Below are positions 49,898-59,328 of a DNA stretch of 64,000 nt, piece by piece (position 1 is the first letter of the stretch; each line of letters opens with the position of its first letter). The notes below the pieces were generated by a model. That model worked only from the letters and a program-made list of their open reading frames with translations, was not told where the DNA came from and did not search any database. The stretch covers positions 1 to 64,000 of the forward strand of contig NZ_VAHM01000005.1 of the NCBI RefSeq assembly GCF_005796185.1. Direction: 5' to 3'. The translations under genes were made by a program, and so were the position numbers. Source of the stretch: Pseudarthrobacter sp. NamB4. Lineage in GTDB: Bacteria; Actinomycetota; Actinomycetes; Actinomycetales; Micrococcaceae.

Positions 49898-52813
49898 CTA
49901 GCGGCCGGTGAGGGACCAGGCGTCCTCGGAGCCGTCGTCGTCGTCATAGCCGCCAGGCGCGGAATCCGAGCCGTCGTAATATTCAACGTTTTGCTTGCGC
50001 TTGTCGAGGTCGGCAGCGACGAGGTCCTCGGCGTAGCCGCCCTGGGGGATGTTGGCGTTGGCGTTGTCGCTCAGTGCCGCCGTCTGGGCGTCCGGCGCGG
50101 CTGGGGCGTCCTGGCCCTTCATCGCGGCCAGGACCGGCGCAAGGTCGTCGGGCTTGACCAGCACGTCGCGGGCCTTCGAACCCTCGGACGGGCCCACCAC
50201 TCCCCTGGACTCCAGCAGGTCCATGAGCCGGCCCGCCTTCGCAAAGCCCACCCGCAGCTTGCGCTGGAGCATGGAGGTGGAGCCGAACTGCGTGGTAACC
50301 ACGAGTTCCGTGGCCTGCAGCAGGACCTCGAGGTCGTCCCCGATGTCGTCGTCGATCTGCTTCTTTTCCGCTTCGGGAGCGACGTCGTCACGGTAGACAG
50401 CCTGGAGCTGTGTCTTGACGTGCTCCACCACTTTGTGAATCTCGGATTCAGTAACCCATGCGCCCTGGACGCGCATGGCCTTGGAAGCGCCCATCGGCAG
50501 GAACAGCGCATCACCCTGGCCGATGAGCTTCTCGGCGCCCGGCTGGTCCAGGACCACGCGGGAGTCGGTCACGGATGACGTGGCGAAGGCCATGCGGGAG
50601 GGCACGTTCGCCTTGATCAGTCCGGTCACCACGTCCACTGACGGGCGCTGCGTGGCCAGGACCAGGTGGATGCCAGCGGCGCGCGCCAGCTGGGTGATCC
50701 GGACAATCGAGTCTTCCACGTCCCGCGGCGCCACCATCATGAGGTCGGCGAGCTCGTCAACGATCACCAGCAGGTAGGGGTACGGCCGGATGACGCGCTT
50801 CGAGTCCGGCGGCGGCTGGACCTTGCCGGCCCGCACGGCCTTGTTGAAGTCGTCGATGTGTTTGAAGCCGTAATTGGCGAGGTCGTCATAGCGGGCGTCC
50901 ATCTCGCGCACCACCCACTGCAGGGCTTCCGCCGCCTTCTTGGGGTTGGTGATGATAGGCGTGATGAGGTGCGGTACGCCCTCGTAGGCAGTCAGTTCCA
51001 CCCGTTTGGGATCCACCATCACCATGCGCACTTCGTCCGGGGTGGCCCGCATCAGGATGGACGTGATCATCGAGTTCACGAACGAGGACTTACCGGCGCC
51101 CGTGGCACCGGCCACCAGCAGGTGGGGCATCTTGGCGAGGTTGGCCACCACGTAGCCGCCCTCCACGTCCTTGCCCACGCCCATCACCATGGGGTGGTCC
51201 GTCCGCCGGGCATTCTGGCTGCGGAGGACGTCGCCCAGGGATACAGTTTCGCGGTCCGTGTTGGGGATCTCAATGCCGATGGCCGACTTGCCCGGGATGG
51301 GGCTCAGGATGCGGACGTCGCTGGAAGCCACCGCATAGGAGATGTTCTTGGACAGTGCCGTGACGCGTTCCACCTTGGTGCCCGGCGCCAGTTCAATCTC
51401 GTACCGCGTCACGGTGGGACCGCGGCTGAAGCCTGTCACGGTGGCGTCGACATTGAACTGCTGGAGGGTGTCCGTCAGGGCGGCGACGACGGCGTCATTG
51501 GCTTCGGTGCGCTCCTTGGGGATGGAGCCGGGCGTGAGGTAGTCCGAGGCAGGCAGCGTGTAGGTGACGTCGCCGGCGAGCGACAGCTGCTCGGTGCGCT
51601 GCGGGATGGGTACGGGCGGCGGTGCGGGCGCCACAGGGTTGGAGGGCACGGTGGGTGCGCTGGCAGGCTTGGCGGCAGCTGCAGCCATCCCGGGGGTGAT
51701 CATGGGAATGGCTTCGGTCGCGTTTTCCGCGCCCGAAGCAGCCGGCCGGGAGGTAGCGGCACCCAGGCCCTGGGCCGCTTTGATCTTTTCGACGGCGATC
51801 TCGGCCTGGGTGGGGCGGCGCACGCCCGGCGCGGGGCGCGGCTGCTGCGGTTCGTCGTCGTCGATCACTGCGTGCTCGAAAGCTTCGTCGCCCACGTAGC
51901 CGTCCAGGGCGGCGCCGCCCTCCTCCTCGTCCTTGCCGAACAGGCGGCGCTTCTTTTTCTTCGGCGTGCTTTTGGCCAGGGCCTGCGCAGTCCGCTCCAG
52001 GTAGCTGCGGTCGTGGGTGTTCCGGTCCTGCTCATCCATCAGGTCGATGCCCATCAGGTGCTCGTAGGCAGCGCGCAGCCGGCGCGGAATCGCGGTGAAC
52101 GGGGTGGCGGTGATGATCAGCAGCGAAACGAAGGCCAGCAGGGAGTACAGGACGAGCGGAACTGCCAGGTGGATGGCAGCCAACGGCGATGCGGCAAGGA
52201 ATCCCAGCATGCCGCCCGCCTGCCGGAGGCCGTCGAAGCCCTGGGCAACGGTGGGTTGCCCACCCAGGATGTGGGCCAGCCCGCAGCCGGCAAACGTCAT
52301 GATGAGGAAGCCGATGCCCACCCGGTTGTTGCCCCGGCCGTCTGCGGGCTGGCGAAAGAGCCGGAAGGCGCACGCAAACAGCATCAGGGGAAGCAGCAGC
52401 GAGACCCAGCCGAAGGTGCCGTTGACTACGGCATAGACGGCGTCCGGGAACCAGCCGGTGAGGCCCCACCAGGCAAAGGTGGCGATGAAGATGCCGAGGG
52501 CAAGGTTGAACAGCGCCGCGCCGTCACGGCGCTCGTCGGCGGGCAGGTCGCTTACGTCGTGGCCGATCCGCCGCACTCCTCCGCCCACCAGGTGGCCGAG
52601 GCCCAGCCATGCCCCGCCCACCACGCGCAACAGCCACGGCTGGTGGTTTTCGACGGCGGGAAGCTGGCGGGTGCGAGCAGTGCTGGACGAGCCGCCGGCT
52701 CGTCCTGTTTTAGCGGCCGTGGAGCCTGAACCGCGTCCGGAGGAGCGGCCGGTTTTGCTGCCGGCACTGCCCCTGCTGGATCCATTGGGCGCGGGAGTAG
52801 TACGTGTGGCCAT
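49898..52813 (-). CDS. ftsK: DNA translocase FtsK
   Basis: A 971-residue chromosome pump at the division septum. An N-terminal basic, low-complexity stretch (about 1-50) is followed by four membrane segments (about 100-260), a long Pro/Ala-rich linker and the motor domain with VAGATGAGKSSF near residue 570. The C-terminal gamma winged helix ends the protein. It is a typical actinobacterial FtsK/SpoIIIE. pgsA and pncC follow on the same strand. Confidence 0.96.
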   Translation of the reverse strand: MATRTTPAPNGSSRGSAGSKTGRSSGRGSGSTAAKTGRAGGSSSTARTRQLPAVENHQPWLLRVVGGAWLGLGHLVGGGVRRIGHDVSDLPADERRDGAALFNLALGIFIATFAWWGLTGWFPDAVYAVVNGTFGWVSLLLPLMLFACAFRLFRQPADGRGNNRVGIGFLIMTFAGCGLAHILGGQPTVAQGFDGLRQAGGMLGFLAASPLAAIHLAVPLVLYSLLAFVSLLIITATPFTAIPRRLRAAYEHLMGIDLMDEQDRNTHDRSYLERTAQALAKSTPKKKKRRLFGKDEEEGGAALDGYVGDEAFEHAVIDDDEPQQPRPAPGVRRPTQAEIAVEKIKAAQGLGAATSRPAASGAENATEAIPMITPGMAAAAAKPASAPTVPSNPVAPAPPPVPIPQRTEQLSLAGDVTYTLPASDYLTPGSIPKERTEANDAVVAALTDTLQQFNVDATVTGFSRGPTVTRYEIELAPGTKVERVTALSKNISYAVASSDVRILSPIPGKSAIGIEIPNTDRETVSLGDVLRSQNARRTDHPMVMGVGKDVEGGYVVANLAKMPHLLVAGATGAGKSSFVNSMITSILMRATPDEVRMVMVDPKRVELTAYEGVPHLITPIITNPKKAAEALQWVVREMDARYDDLANYGFKHIDDFNKAVRAGKVQPPPDSKRVIRPYPYLLVIVDELADLMMVAPRDVEDSIVRITQLARAAGIHLVLATQRPSVDVVTGLIKANVPSRMAFATSSVTDSRVVLDQPGAEKLIGQGDALFLPMGASKAMRVQGAWVTESEIHKVVEHVKTQLQAVYRDDVAPEAEKKQIDDDIGDDLEVLLQATELVVTTQFGSTSMLQRKLRVGFAKAGRLMDLLESRGVVGPSEGSKARDVLVKPDDLAPVLAAMKGQDAPAAPDAQTAALSDNANANIPQGGYAEDLVAADLDKRKQNVEYYDGSDSAPGGYDDDDGSEDAWSLTGR

Positions 52814-52896
52814 GCTGGCAACGCTACCGGAGTTCGGCTGGTTTTCCGGGGATTTGGGGCCCTGCGGGCCCCGGTTCCCGCTCTTAAAGGGCTGGA

Positions 52897-52928
52897 GCCG
52901 GCATTCCCGCTGGTACAGGAATGCCGGC
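52897..52928 (-). terminator. Terminator of the RNase J gene
   Basis: GCCGGCATTCC pairs perfectly with its complement at 52918-52928 over a ten-base loop. It lies about 20 bases beyond the rnj stop codon and 83 bases before ftsK. Confidence 0.75.
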
Positions 52929-52947
52929 CGCTTGCCTTGGATGGCCG

Positions 52948-54639
52948 TCAGGCCTCGAGCACCACGGGAATGATCATGGGCTTGCGTCGCAGCTTGCGGT
53001 TGACCCAGGTGCCCACCACGCGGCGGACCACCTGCTGGAGCTGGTGGCTGGTGTGGTCCGCGTGGTTGAGGACAGCCTCCTCAAGAGCGGCATTGATCTT
53101 GGGGATGATGTCGTCGAACACGGAGTCGTCTTCCGCCACGCCCCGGGCATGGATCTCGGGCCCGGATACCACCTTGCCGGTGGCGCGGTGAATGACGGTG
53201 ATGATCGAGATGAAGCCTTCGTCACCCAGGATGCGGCGGTCCTTGAGGTCGGCGTCAGTGATCTCACCCACGCTGGAGCCGTCCACATAGATGAAGCCGA
53301 CTTCAACCTGTCCCACCACGTCAGCCCGGTGGTCCTTGAGGTCGATGACCGTGCCGTTGTCGGCGAGGATGACGCTGGCTTCGGGGACGCCGGACTCGAT
53401 GGCGATTTTTCCGTTGGCGATCAGGTGGCGGGTTTCCCCGTGCACCGGCATGGCGTTGAGCGGCTCCAGGATGTTGTAGCAGTACAGCAGTTCACCGGCG
53501 GCGGCGTGGCCGGAAACGTGGACCTTGGCATTGCCCTTGTGGATGACGTCGGCGCCGAGCTTGAGCAGTCCGTTGATGATCCGGAAGACAGCATTCTCGT
53601 TGCCTGGGATCAGGCTCGAGGCGAGGATGACGGTGTCACCTTCGCCCACCACCACACGGTGGTCGCCGTTGGCCATCCGGGACAGGGCGGCCATGGGCTC
53701 GCCCTGGGAACCGGTGGACATCAGCACCACGCGGTTGTCCGGCAGGTTGTCGATGTTCTTGATGTCCACGATCAGGCCCGGCGGGACGTCCAGATAACCC
53801 AGCTTTTCCGCAATCGCCATGTTCCGGACCATGGAGCGGCCAACGAAGGCCACTTTGCGGTTGTGCTTGGCCGCTGCGTCCAGCACCTGCTGGACCCGGT
53901 GCACGTGGGACGAGAACGAAGCGACGATGATCCGCTTGGTCGCCTGGCCGAAGAGCCGTTCGAGCGTGGGGCCGATTTCCTTCTCCGCGGTGGTGAAGCC
54001 GGGGATGTCCGCATTGGTGGAGTCGGACATGAAGAGGTCCACGCCCTCCTCGCCGAGTTTGGCGAAGTGGCGGAGGTCCGTGATGCGCCCGTCCAGCGGA
54101 AGCTGGTCCATCTTGAAGTCGCCGGTGTGCAGGACAGTGCCGCCAGCGGTACGGATGAACACGGCCAGGGCGTCGGGAATTGAGTGGTTGACGGCCACGA
54201 ATTCGCACTCGAACGGGCCGAACTTTTCCACCTGCCCTTCCTCCACCGTGAGCGTGTACGGCCGGATGCGGTGCTCCTGCAGTTTCGCTTCGATCAGGGC
54301 AAGGGTGAGCTGCGAGCCTACCAGCGGGATGTCGTTGCGGCGGCGCAGCAGGTACGGAACGGCTCCGATGTGGTCTTCATGGCCATGCGTGAGCACCACG
54401 GCCACGACGTCGTCCAGGCGGTCCTCGATGTAGGAGAAATCGGGCAGGATCAGGTCGACGCCTGGCTGGGTTTCCTCCGGGAAGAGGACGCCGCAGTCAA
54501 CGATCAGCAGCTTGCCGTCGATTTCGAACACGGCCATGTTCCGGCCGATCTCCCCCAGCCCGCCGAGCGGAACGATCCGCAGCGTGCCCTGGGGCAGACG
54601 CGGAGGGGTGACAAGGCCGGTGAGGGCGGTTTGGGTCAT
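52948..54639 (-). CDS. rnj: Ribonuclease J
   Basis: A 563-residue metallo-beta-lactamase-fold ribonuclease with 5'-3' exonuclease and endonuclease activity in RNA decay. The HGHEDH metal motif is at residues 85-90; the beta-CASP domain with SSHVHRVQQVLDAA follows. The start MTQTALTGL gives the usual length. It is 40 bases after dapA, an order common in actinobacteria. Confidence 0.95.
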   Translation of the reverse strand: MTQTALTGLVTPPRLPQGTLRIVPLGGLGEIGRNMAVFEIDGKLLIVDCGVLFPEETQPGVDLILPDFSYIEDRLDDVVAVVLTHGHEDHIGAVPYLLRRRNDIPLVGSQLTLALIEAKLQEHRIRPYTLTVEEGQVEKFGPFECEFVAVNHSIPDALAVFIRTAGGTVLHTGDFKMDQLPLDGRITDLRHFAKLGEEGVDLFMSDSTNADIPGFTTAEKEIGPTLERLFGQATKRIIVASFSSHVHRVQQVLDAAAKHNRKVAFVGRSMVRNMAIAEKLGYLDVPPGLIVDIKNIDNLPDNRVVLMSTGSQGEPMAALSRMANGDHRVVVGEGDTVILASSLIPGNENAVFRIINGLLKLGADVIHKGNAKVHVSGHAAAGELLYCYNILEPLNAMPVHGETRHLIANGKIAIESGVPEASVILADNGTVIDLKDHRADVVGQVEVGFIYVDGSSVGEITDADLKDRRILGDEGFISIITVIHRATGKVVSGPEIHARGVAEDDSVFDDIIPKINAALEEAVLNHADHTSHQLQQVVRRVVGTWVNRKLRRKPMIIPVVLEA

Positions 54640-54679
54640 ATTGCACTTCTTTCCAGGCGGAAGGTGCCGGTCTTAGTCC

Positions 54680-55588
54680 TCAGGAAAAGACCAGCCCCCC
54701 TTCCGCCAAATCCCCGCGGATGGTTTCGATCTCGGCTTCGTCCGGCTCCACGAGGGGCAAACGGACAATCGAGTTGGGCAGGACTTCCTGCCATTTAAGA
54801 ATCTGCTTGGCCGCCACAGCCCCCTGGACCCGCGTCATGGTGGCGCGGACTACGGGCTGGAGTTCAAAGTTGATTTTCCGGGCGGTGCTGAGGTCGTTCG
54901 CGTTGACGGCGTCGATGAGTTCACGGAAGCGGCGGGTGGCCACGTGCGTTGTGACGCCCACCAGGCCGACGGCGCCTAGGGCCATCCACGGCAGGGTCAG
55001 TCCGTCGTCGCCCGAGTAGAACAGAAGGTCCGTCTCGGCCATGACACGCGTGGCGGCGACGAAGTCGGCCTTGGCGTCCTTGACCGCAACAATGTTGGGG
55101 TGCTGCGCCAGGCGGATCATGGTGTCCGGCTCGATGGCGATGGAGGAACGGCCGGGAATGTCGTACAGCATGACGGGGACGTCGACGGCGGAGGCGATTG
55201 TCTCGAAGTGTGCGCGGACGCCTGCCTGGCTTGGCTTGTTGTAGTAAGGCGTTACCAGGAGAAGGCCGTCGACGCCGAGGGCTGCTGCCTGCTGGGAGAG
55301 GTGGACTGAGTGGGCGGTGTCGTTGGTGCCCGTGCCGGCGATGATCGCAGCCCGGCCGCCCACCGCATCCTTGACGGCGCGGAACATGCCGAGGTTCTCC
55401 TCGTCGGTCAGCGTGGACGTTTCGCCGGTGGTGCCGGTGACCACAAGGCCGTCACAGCCGTCGTCGACCAGCTTGCTCGCCAGCGCCGCCGCCTGCTCGT
55501 AATCCACTGCGCCGTCCTTCGTGAACGGCGTGACCATGGCGGTCAGAAGAGTACCGAGGGCAGGGAGATGCGCGGATGTGTCAGCCAT
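54680..55588 (-). CDS. dapA: 4-hydroxy-tetrahydrodipicolinate synthase
   Basis: Condenses pyruvate and aspartate semialdehyde in the lysine/DAP pathway. The 302-residue TIM barrel has the Schiff-base Lys170 in NIVAVKDAK and Tyr142 in LYDIPGR. The start is ATG 55588; upstream frames are not conserved. It precedes rnj on the same strand; dapB is at 57951. Confidence 0.95.
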   Translation of the reverse strand: MADTSAHLPALGTLLTAMVTPFTKDGAVDYEQAAALASKLVDDGCDGLVVTGTTGETSTLTDEENLGMFRAVKDAVGGRAAIIAGTGTNDTAHSVHLSQQAAALGVDGLLLVTPYYNKPSQAGVRAHFETIASAVDVPVMLYDIPGRSSIAIEPDTMIRLAQHPNIVAVKDAKADFVAATRVMAETDLLFYSGDDGLTLPWMALGAVGLVGVTTHVATRRFRELIDAVNANDLSTARKINFELQPVVRATMTRVQGAVAAKQILKWQEVLPNSIVRLPLVEPDEAEIETIRGDLAEGGLVFS

Positions 55589-55722
55589 GGAAAAAACGTT
55601 ACCCTGTCCGCGGCTGGTTAGGACAATGCCGCGGACGTGATGCACGTCAAATTACCCCGAGACGCCTCAGCCAGCCGCACCTCCCCCGTACCGGAACCCT
55701 CTACGCCGCCAACGGCTGCCAG

Positions 55723-56082
55723 TCAGGACGCGGGGCGGCTGGCGGGGCGGGGCGCTGCCGCGGGTGGGTGGCAGTAGCGGCCTACCGCTGTCTGCCGCAG
55801 CCCCTCCGCCCACGAGGCGAGCCGCTGGGCGGCCCGGACGTAGTGGAACAGCTCCACGGGCGTCAGGGCGTCAATGTCCGTCTCGGAAAGCCGGCGCGCA
55901 AGTTCGGCACCCTCGGGCTGCGCGTCGAGGCTGATGCCCTCCTGTTCCCACTGGACATCCTCCGGCGGACGGCCAGTGACCAGCTGGCGGAAAAGGTAGT
56001 CGACGACACCTGGGCTCATGGCCTTCATGAGTCCGCCACTGCCCGGCTCGGAAGCAGGAATTCCTGGCGATGGATTGTTCAT
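55723..56082 (-). CDS. Short SOS-boxed protein resembling the N-terminus of DUF222/13E12 proteins
   Basis: A 119-residue ORF from ATG 56082. The segment LTPVELFHYVRAAQRLASWA resembles the start of DUF222 (13E12-type) HNH proteins, which then continue for several hundred residues; here the frame ends in a Pro/Ser-rich tail soon after. It may be a remnant or a distinct small SOS protein. A LexA box lies 14 bases before the ATG. It is divergent from the acyltransferase-like gene. I am not sure it is a functional gene. Confidence 0.5.
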   Translation of the reverse strand: MNNPSPGIPASEPGSGGLMKAMSPGVVDYLFRQLVTGRPPEDVQWEQEGISLDAQPEGAELARRLSETDIDALTPVELFHYVRAAQRLASWAEGLRQTAVGRYCHPPAAAPRPASRPAS

Positions 56083-56095
56083 GGAGCAATAGTAT

Positions 56096-56111
56096 TCGAA
56101 CATATATTCGA
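56096..56111. promoter_or_regulatory. LexA box before the short DUF222-like ORF
   Basis: TCGAACATATATTCGA fits TCGAAC-N4-GTTCGA except for one base. It lies in the 85-base gap between two divergent genes, 14 bases before the ORF at 55723-56082. Confidence 0.75.
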
Positions 56112-56167
56112 AGACAAGGAAGATTTCCTGACGACCGGGGCACAGGCAGGTGTGAGACGATCTGGTC

Positions 56168-57403
56168 ATGACGTCCCGTAACGCGGCAAGATTAGCGCGC
56201 ACAACCGGCAGTCAGCCCGGTGCGGGACGCCTCCATGGTGTCGACGCCGCACGCGGCCTTGCCCTGCTGGGCATGATGGCCACGCACCTGCTCCCTACCT
56301 TCCAGTCGAACGCCGACCTGACACCTACGTGGATTGGGCTCACGTTCTCCGGACGGGCGGCGGCCCTGTTCGCCGTCCTGGCGGGCGTGGGGCTGGCCTT
56401 GTCCACCGGGAAGCAGAAGCCGCTGGCGGGTCCGGAACTCTCGGCGGCCCGGCGTGGGGTGGCCTTGCGTGCCTTGGTGATTGCCGCCGTCGGACTTACC
56501 TTGGGCGGGGTGGAGGTCAACCTGGCCATCATCCTGGTCCATTACGGGGTGCTGTTCCTGTGTGTCCTGCCTTTCCTCGGGATGGGGCTGAAACGGCTGC
56601 TCGCCTGGGCCGGCGGCTGGATCCTTGGGTCGCCCGTGCTGGCCTACCTGCTCCGCCCGTGGCTCCTTGCGGCAGAACCGCCGCTCCAGCTGGGACACAA
56701 CCCGTCATGGGAGGACCTCGCCACACCGTCCAGGCTTCTCGCGGACCTCTTCTTCACCGGTTACTACCCAGTGTTCCAGTGGCTGTCGTACCTGCTGGTG
56801 GGGCTCGTCGTCGGCCGGCTGATGCTGGGCAAGGCGATGTTGCCGGCGTTTTTGCTGGTGGCCGGCTCGGTGGCCGCCGTCCTTTCAAAAGCGCTGGGCG
56901 TCGCGGCGATGGAAGACTGGGGCGGCCGGGCTGCATTGGAAAAGGTGCTCAACTCGCCGGGCTACCCCCTGCACAGCGTCCTGCAGGTCAACCTCACGGG
57001 GATTCCACAGGAAGGATCGTGGTGGTGGCTGGCCTCCGCCGCGCCCCATTCGGGCACCACCTTGGACCTGGTGCATACCTCTGCGGTGGCGGTCGCGGTG
57101 ATCGGCGCCTGCCTTCTGCTGGGCCGGCTGGCGGAGTGGGTGGACCTGGACCTGCTGCTGCCGCTGCGTGGTCCCGGCGCCATGACCCTTTCCCTCTACA
57201 CGGTTCACGTCTGGGTGGTGTCCGGGTTCTACCTCAAGCCGCTCCCCGCGGGCTGGACGGAGGACGGGATGTACTTTGCCCAGGCCGCCACTGCCATTGT
57301 GGTGGGGATGGTGTTCGTCCTGCTCAAGTGGCGCGGTCCGCTGGAATGGCTGGGCCATGCCGCTAACCAGGCGGGCCGCGGCCAGGTCAGGAACCTGCGG
57401 TAG
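56168..57403 (+). CDS. Heparan-alpha-glucosaminide N-acetyltransferase-like membrane protein
   Basis: A 411-residue membrane protein with about ten hydrophobic segments and the family's HGVDAARGLALLGMMATHL segment near the N-terminus. Such proteins are proposed acyltransferases of envelope sugars; the substrate is unknown. DUF1624/DUF418-type relatives are the alternative label. It is divergent from the short SOS-boxed ORF and may be controlled from the same gap. Confidence 0.78.
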   Translation: MTSRNAARLARTTGSQPGAGRLHGVDAARGLALLGMMATHLLPTFQSNADLTPTWIGLTFSGRAAALFAVLAGVGLALSTGKQKPLAGPELSAARRGVALRALVIAAVGLTLGGVEVNLAIILVHYGVLFLCVLPFLGMGLKRLLAWAGGWILGSPVLAYLLRPWLLAAEPPLQLGHNPSWEDLATPSRLLADLFFTGYYPVFQWLSYLLVGLVVGRLMLGKAMLPAFLLVAGSVAAVLSKALGVAAMEDWGGRAALEKVLNSPGYPLHSVLQVNLTGIPQEGSWWWLASAAPHSGTTLDLVHTSAVAVAVIGACLLLGRLAEWVDLDLLLPLRGPGAMTLSLYTVHVWVVSGFYLKPLPAGWTEDGMYFAQAATAIVVGMVFVLLKWRGPLEWLGHAANQAGRGQVRNLR

Positions 57404-57467
57404 CGCCCACCTGGCGCCGCAAGGCCAAACCCTCCCTTGGTGCCGCGGCAACCTGCTCGAAGGTCAG

Positions 57468-57947
57468 CTACGCCGGAACCTTGCCGCGGAAGAGCCTGAC
57501 GGCGTCGCGCATGGATGCCCGGGCGCGCTTGCGGTCGCCCGCGGCATCGTACGCGCAGCTCAAACGGAACCAGGAGCGCCAATCGTCGGGAGCCGCCTCC
57601 GCCTCGGCACGGTATTTCTCGAACTCGGCGTCGGCTGCTGAGCGTACGATCCGGCCGGCGGGCGTGCGGGGCAGATCGTCCACGGGCAGGCCGCCCTCGG
57701 CTTCCAGGACCCTTGCCATCTGCTCCGTCCGGGCGCCGAACATCAGTTCACGGATCAATGCCCATGCGCCGATGACAGGCAGCACCAGGTAGGCCGCTCC
57801 GATCGCCACGGCTGCCGGGTTGCTGTCCGTCAGCAGGAGGATGGACCGCTGGAAGGACACCACCAGGTAGAAAACCAGGAGCAGTGTCACTGCCCCTACC
57901 CAGATCTTGGTGCGGTTCTTCCCGAACGCTGCCACCAGCCCGCCCAT
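57468..57947 (-). CDS. Two-span membrane protein with TPR-like C-terminus
   Basis: A 159-residue protein with two hydrophobic segments (about 14-35 and 46-66) and a C-terminal helical region SWFRLSCAYDAAGDRKRARAS resembling a TPR unit. I do not recognise the family. It follows dapB by three bases and is probably co-transcribed. Confidence 0.72.
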   Translation of the reverse strand: MGGLVAAFGKNRTKIWVGAVTLLLVFYLVVSFQRSILLLTDSNPAAVAIGAAYLVLPVIGAWALIRELMFGARTEQMARVLEAEGGLPVDDLPRTPAGRIVRSAADAEFEKYRAEAEAAPDDWRSWFRLSCAYDAAGDRKRARASMRDAVRLFRGKVPA

Positions 57948-57950
57948 GGC

Positions 57951-58721
57951 CTAGAGTCCCAGGTCCAGGTAGCCGTCCAGCCCCACAGTCAGTCCGGGGT
58001 GGGCGGCAACGTTGCGCACGCCCAGAAGGACGCCCGGCATGAAGGACGCGCGGTCAAAGGAATCGTGGCGCAGGGTCAGCTGCTCCCCCGCACCGCCAAG
58101 CAGGACTTCCTGGTGGGCAACAAGGCCGCGGAGCCGCACGCTGTGGACCCGAATGCCGTCCACCTCGCAGCCGCGGGCACCGGCGAGTTCGCTGGTGGTG
58201 GCGTCGGGGCTGGGCGGGACCTGTGCAGCGGCACGTTCGGCTGCGATCAGCTGTGCGGTACGGACTGCGGTTCCCGACGGCGCATCCACCTTGTCCGGGT
58301 GGTGCAGTTCGATGATTTCCACCGATTCGAAGTACTTGGCTGCCTTCGCAGCGAAGGCCGAGGCGAGCACCGAGCCGAGGGCAAAATTGGGGGCGATCAG
58401 GACGCCGGTTTCCGGCTGGCCTGCCAGCAGATGCCTCAGGGCCGAGAGCTTTCCTTCATCCCAGCCGGTGGTGCCAACAACGGCGTGGATGCCGTTTTCG
58501 ACGGCGAAGCGGACGTTCGCTTCGGTGCTTTCCGGCACAGTCAGGTCCACCACGAATTTTGCGCCGGCGGCAGTCACCTGGTCCAGGGAGTCGCCGCGGC
58601 CGAGGGCGGCGACCAGCTTCATGTCGGGCGCGGCTTCAATGGCTTTCACGGCTTCGGCGCCCATGCGCCCGCTAGCGCCCAGCACGGCTACGGGCAAGGG
58701 AGCAGAGAGTTGTTCGGTCAT
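57951..58721 (-). CDS. dapB: 4-hydroxy-tetrahydrodipicolinate reductase
   Basis: The second step of the DAP branch. The nucleotide-binding GASGRMG is at residues 15-21 and the conserved ELHHPDKVDAPSGTA stretch holds the catalytic His and Lys region. The start is ATG 58721 (256 residues). The longer frame to 59015 runs into moaE. The short membrane protein follows at three bases. Confidence 0.95.
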   Translation of the reverse strand: MTEQLSAPLPVAVLGASGRMGAEAVKAIEAAPDMKLVAALGRGDSLDQVTAAGAKFVVDLTVPESTEANVRFAVENGIHAVVGTTGWDEGKLSALRHLLAGQPETGVLIAPNFALGSVLASAFAAKAAKYFESVEIIELHHPDKVDAPSGTAVRTAQLIAAERAAAQVPPSPDATTSELAGARGCEVDGIRVHSVRLRGLVAHQEVLLGGAGEQLTLRHDSFDRASFMPGVLLGVRNVAAHPGLTVGLDGYLDLGL

Positions 58722-58854
58722 GGCTTTAAGCCTACCGGGGGGCATGCACCGCGCAGGAAACGGGGAGTGTGCGTTACCTCGCAGGAAGCGGCGCTTCCCC
58801 TGAAAGGGCGAAACCAACGGATATGCGCCAGTTACCTTATTGTGCCCGGCAGCG

Positions 58855-59328
58855 TCAGCCGCCCGCACCCACCCATTCCACGCTTCCGTCGGCAAAGAAC
58901 TGTTCTTTCCAGATGGGAACCTGCTCCTTGATCCGGTCCACCAGTTCGGAGCACACTGCGAAGGCCTGGCCGCGGTGCGCGGCCGATACCGCGCAGACCA
59001 GCGCGGGATCGCCAATGTGGAGCATGCCGATCCGGTGGGCTGCCCAGATGCGTACGGGCTGCGAGGTTCCGCCGCCTTCCCCGCTGGCTGCCGCCTGTTC
59101 GGCGGCCAGCTGCGCGACGACGTCGGACATCACCTGGTGGGCCGTGGGATGCGCGCTGTAGCTGAGGCGCTCCACCGCTTTGCCGCCGTCGTGGTTCCGT
59201 ACGACGCCGCTGAAGCTGACCACCGCGCCGGCGGTATCGCTTTCCACCGCCGCGATGGCCTGGTCGACGGAAATCGGCTCCGCGCTCAGGACGGCGTTGA
59301 CTACCTCGAATGCCGCTTCAGTGCCCAT
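58855..59328 (-). CDS. moaE: Molybdopterin synthase catalytic subunit MoaE
   Basis: Transfers sulfur from thiocarboxylated MoaD to precursor Z to form molybdopterin. The 157-residue protein has the GVVRNHDGGKAVERLSY segment, the AAHRIGMLHIGDPA core and the conserved Lys of PIWKEQFF. It overlaps mog by 11 bases. MoaD is encoded at 63242, on the other arm of the island. Confidence 0.93.
   Translation of the reverse strand: MGTEAAFEVVNAVLSAEPISVDQAIAAVESDTAGAVVSFSGVVRNHDGGKAVERLSYSAHPTAHQVMSDVVAQLAAEQAAASGEGGGTSQPVRIWAAHRIGMLHIGDPALVCAVSAAHRGQAFAVCSELVDRIKEQVPIWKEQFFADGSVEWVGAGG

Noticed and set aside
50666-52729. A 687-residue plus-strand frame
   Set aside because: It is an antisense shadow of ftsK, which has clear motifs on the minus strand.
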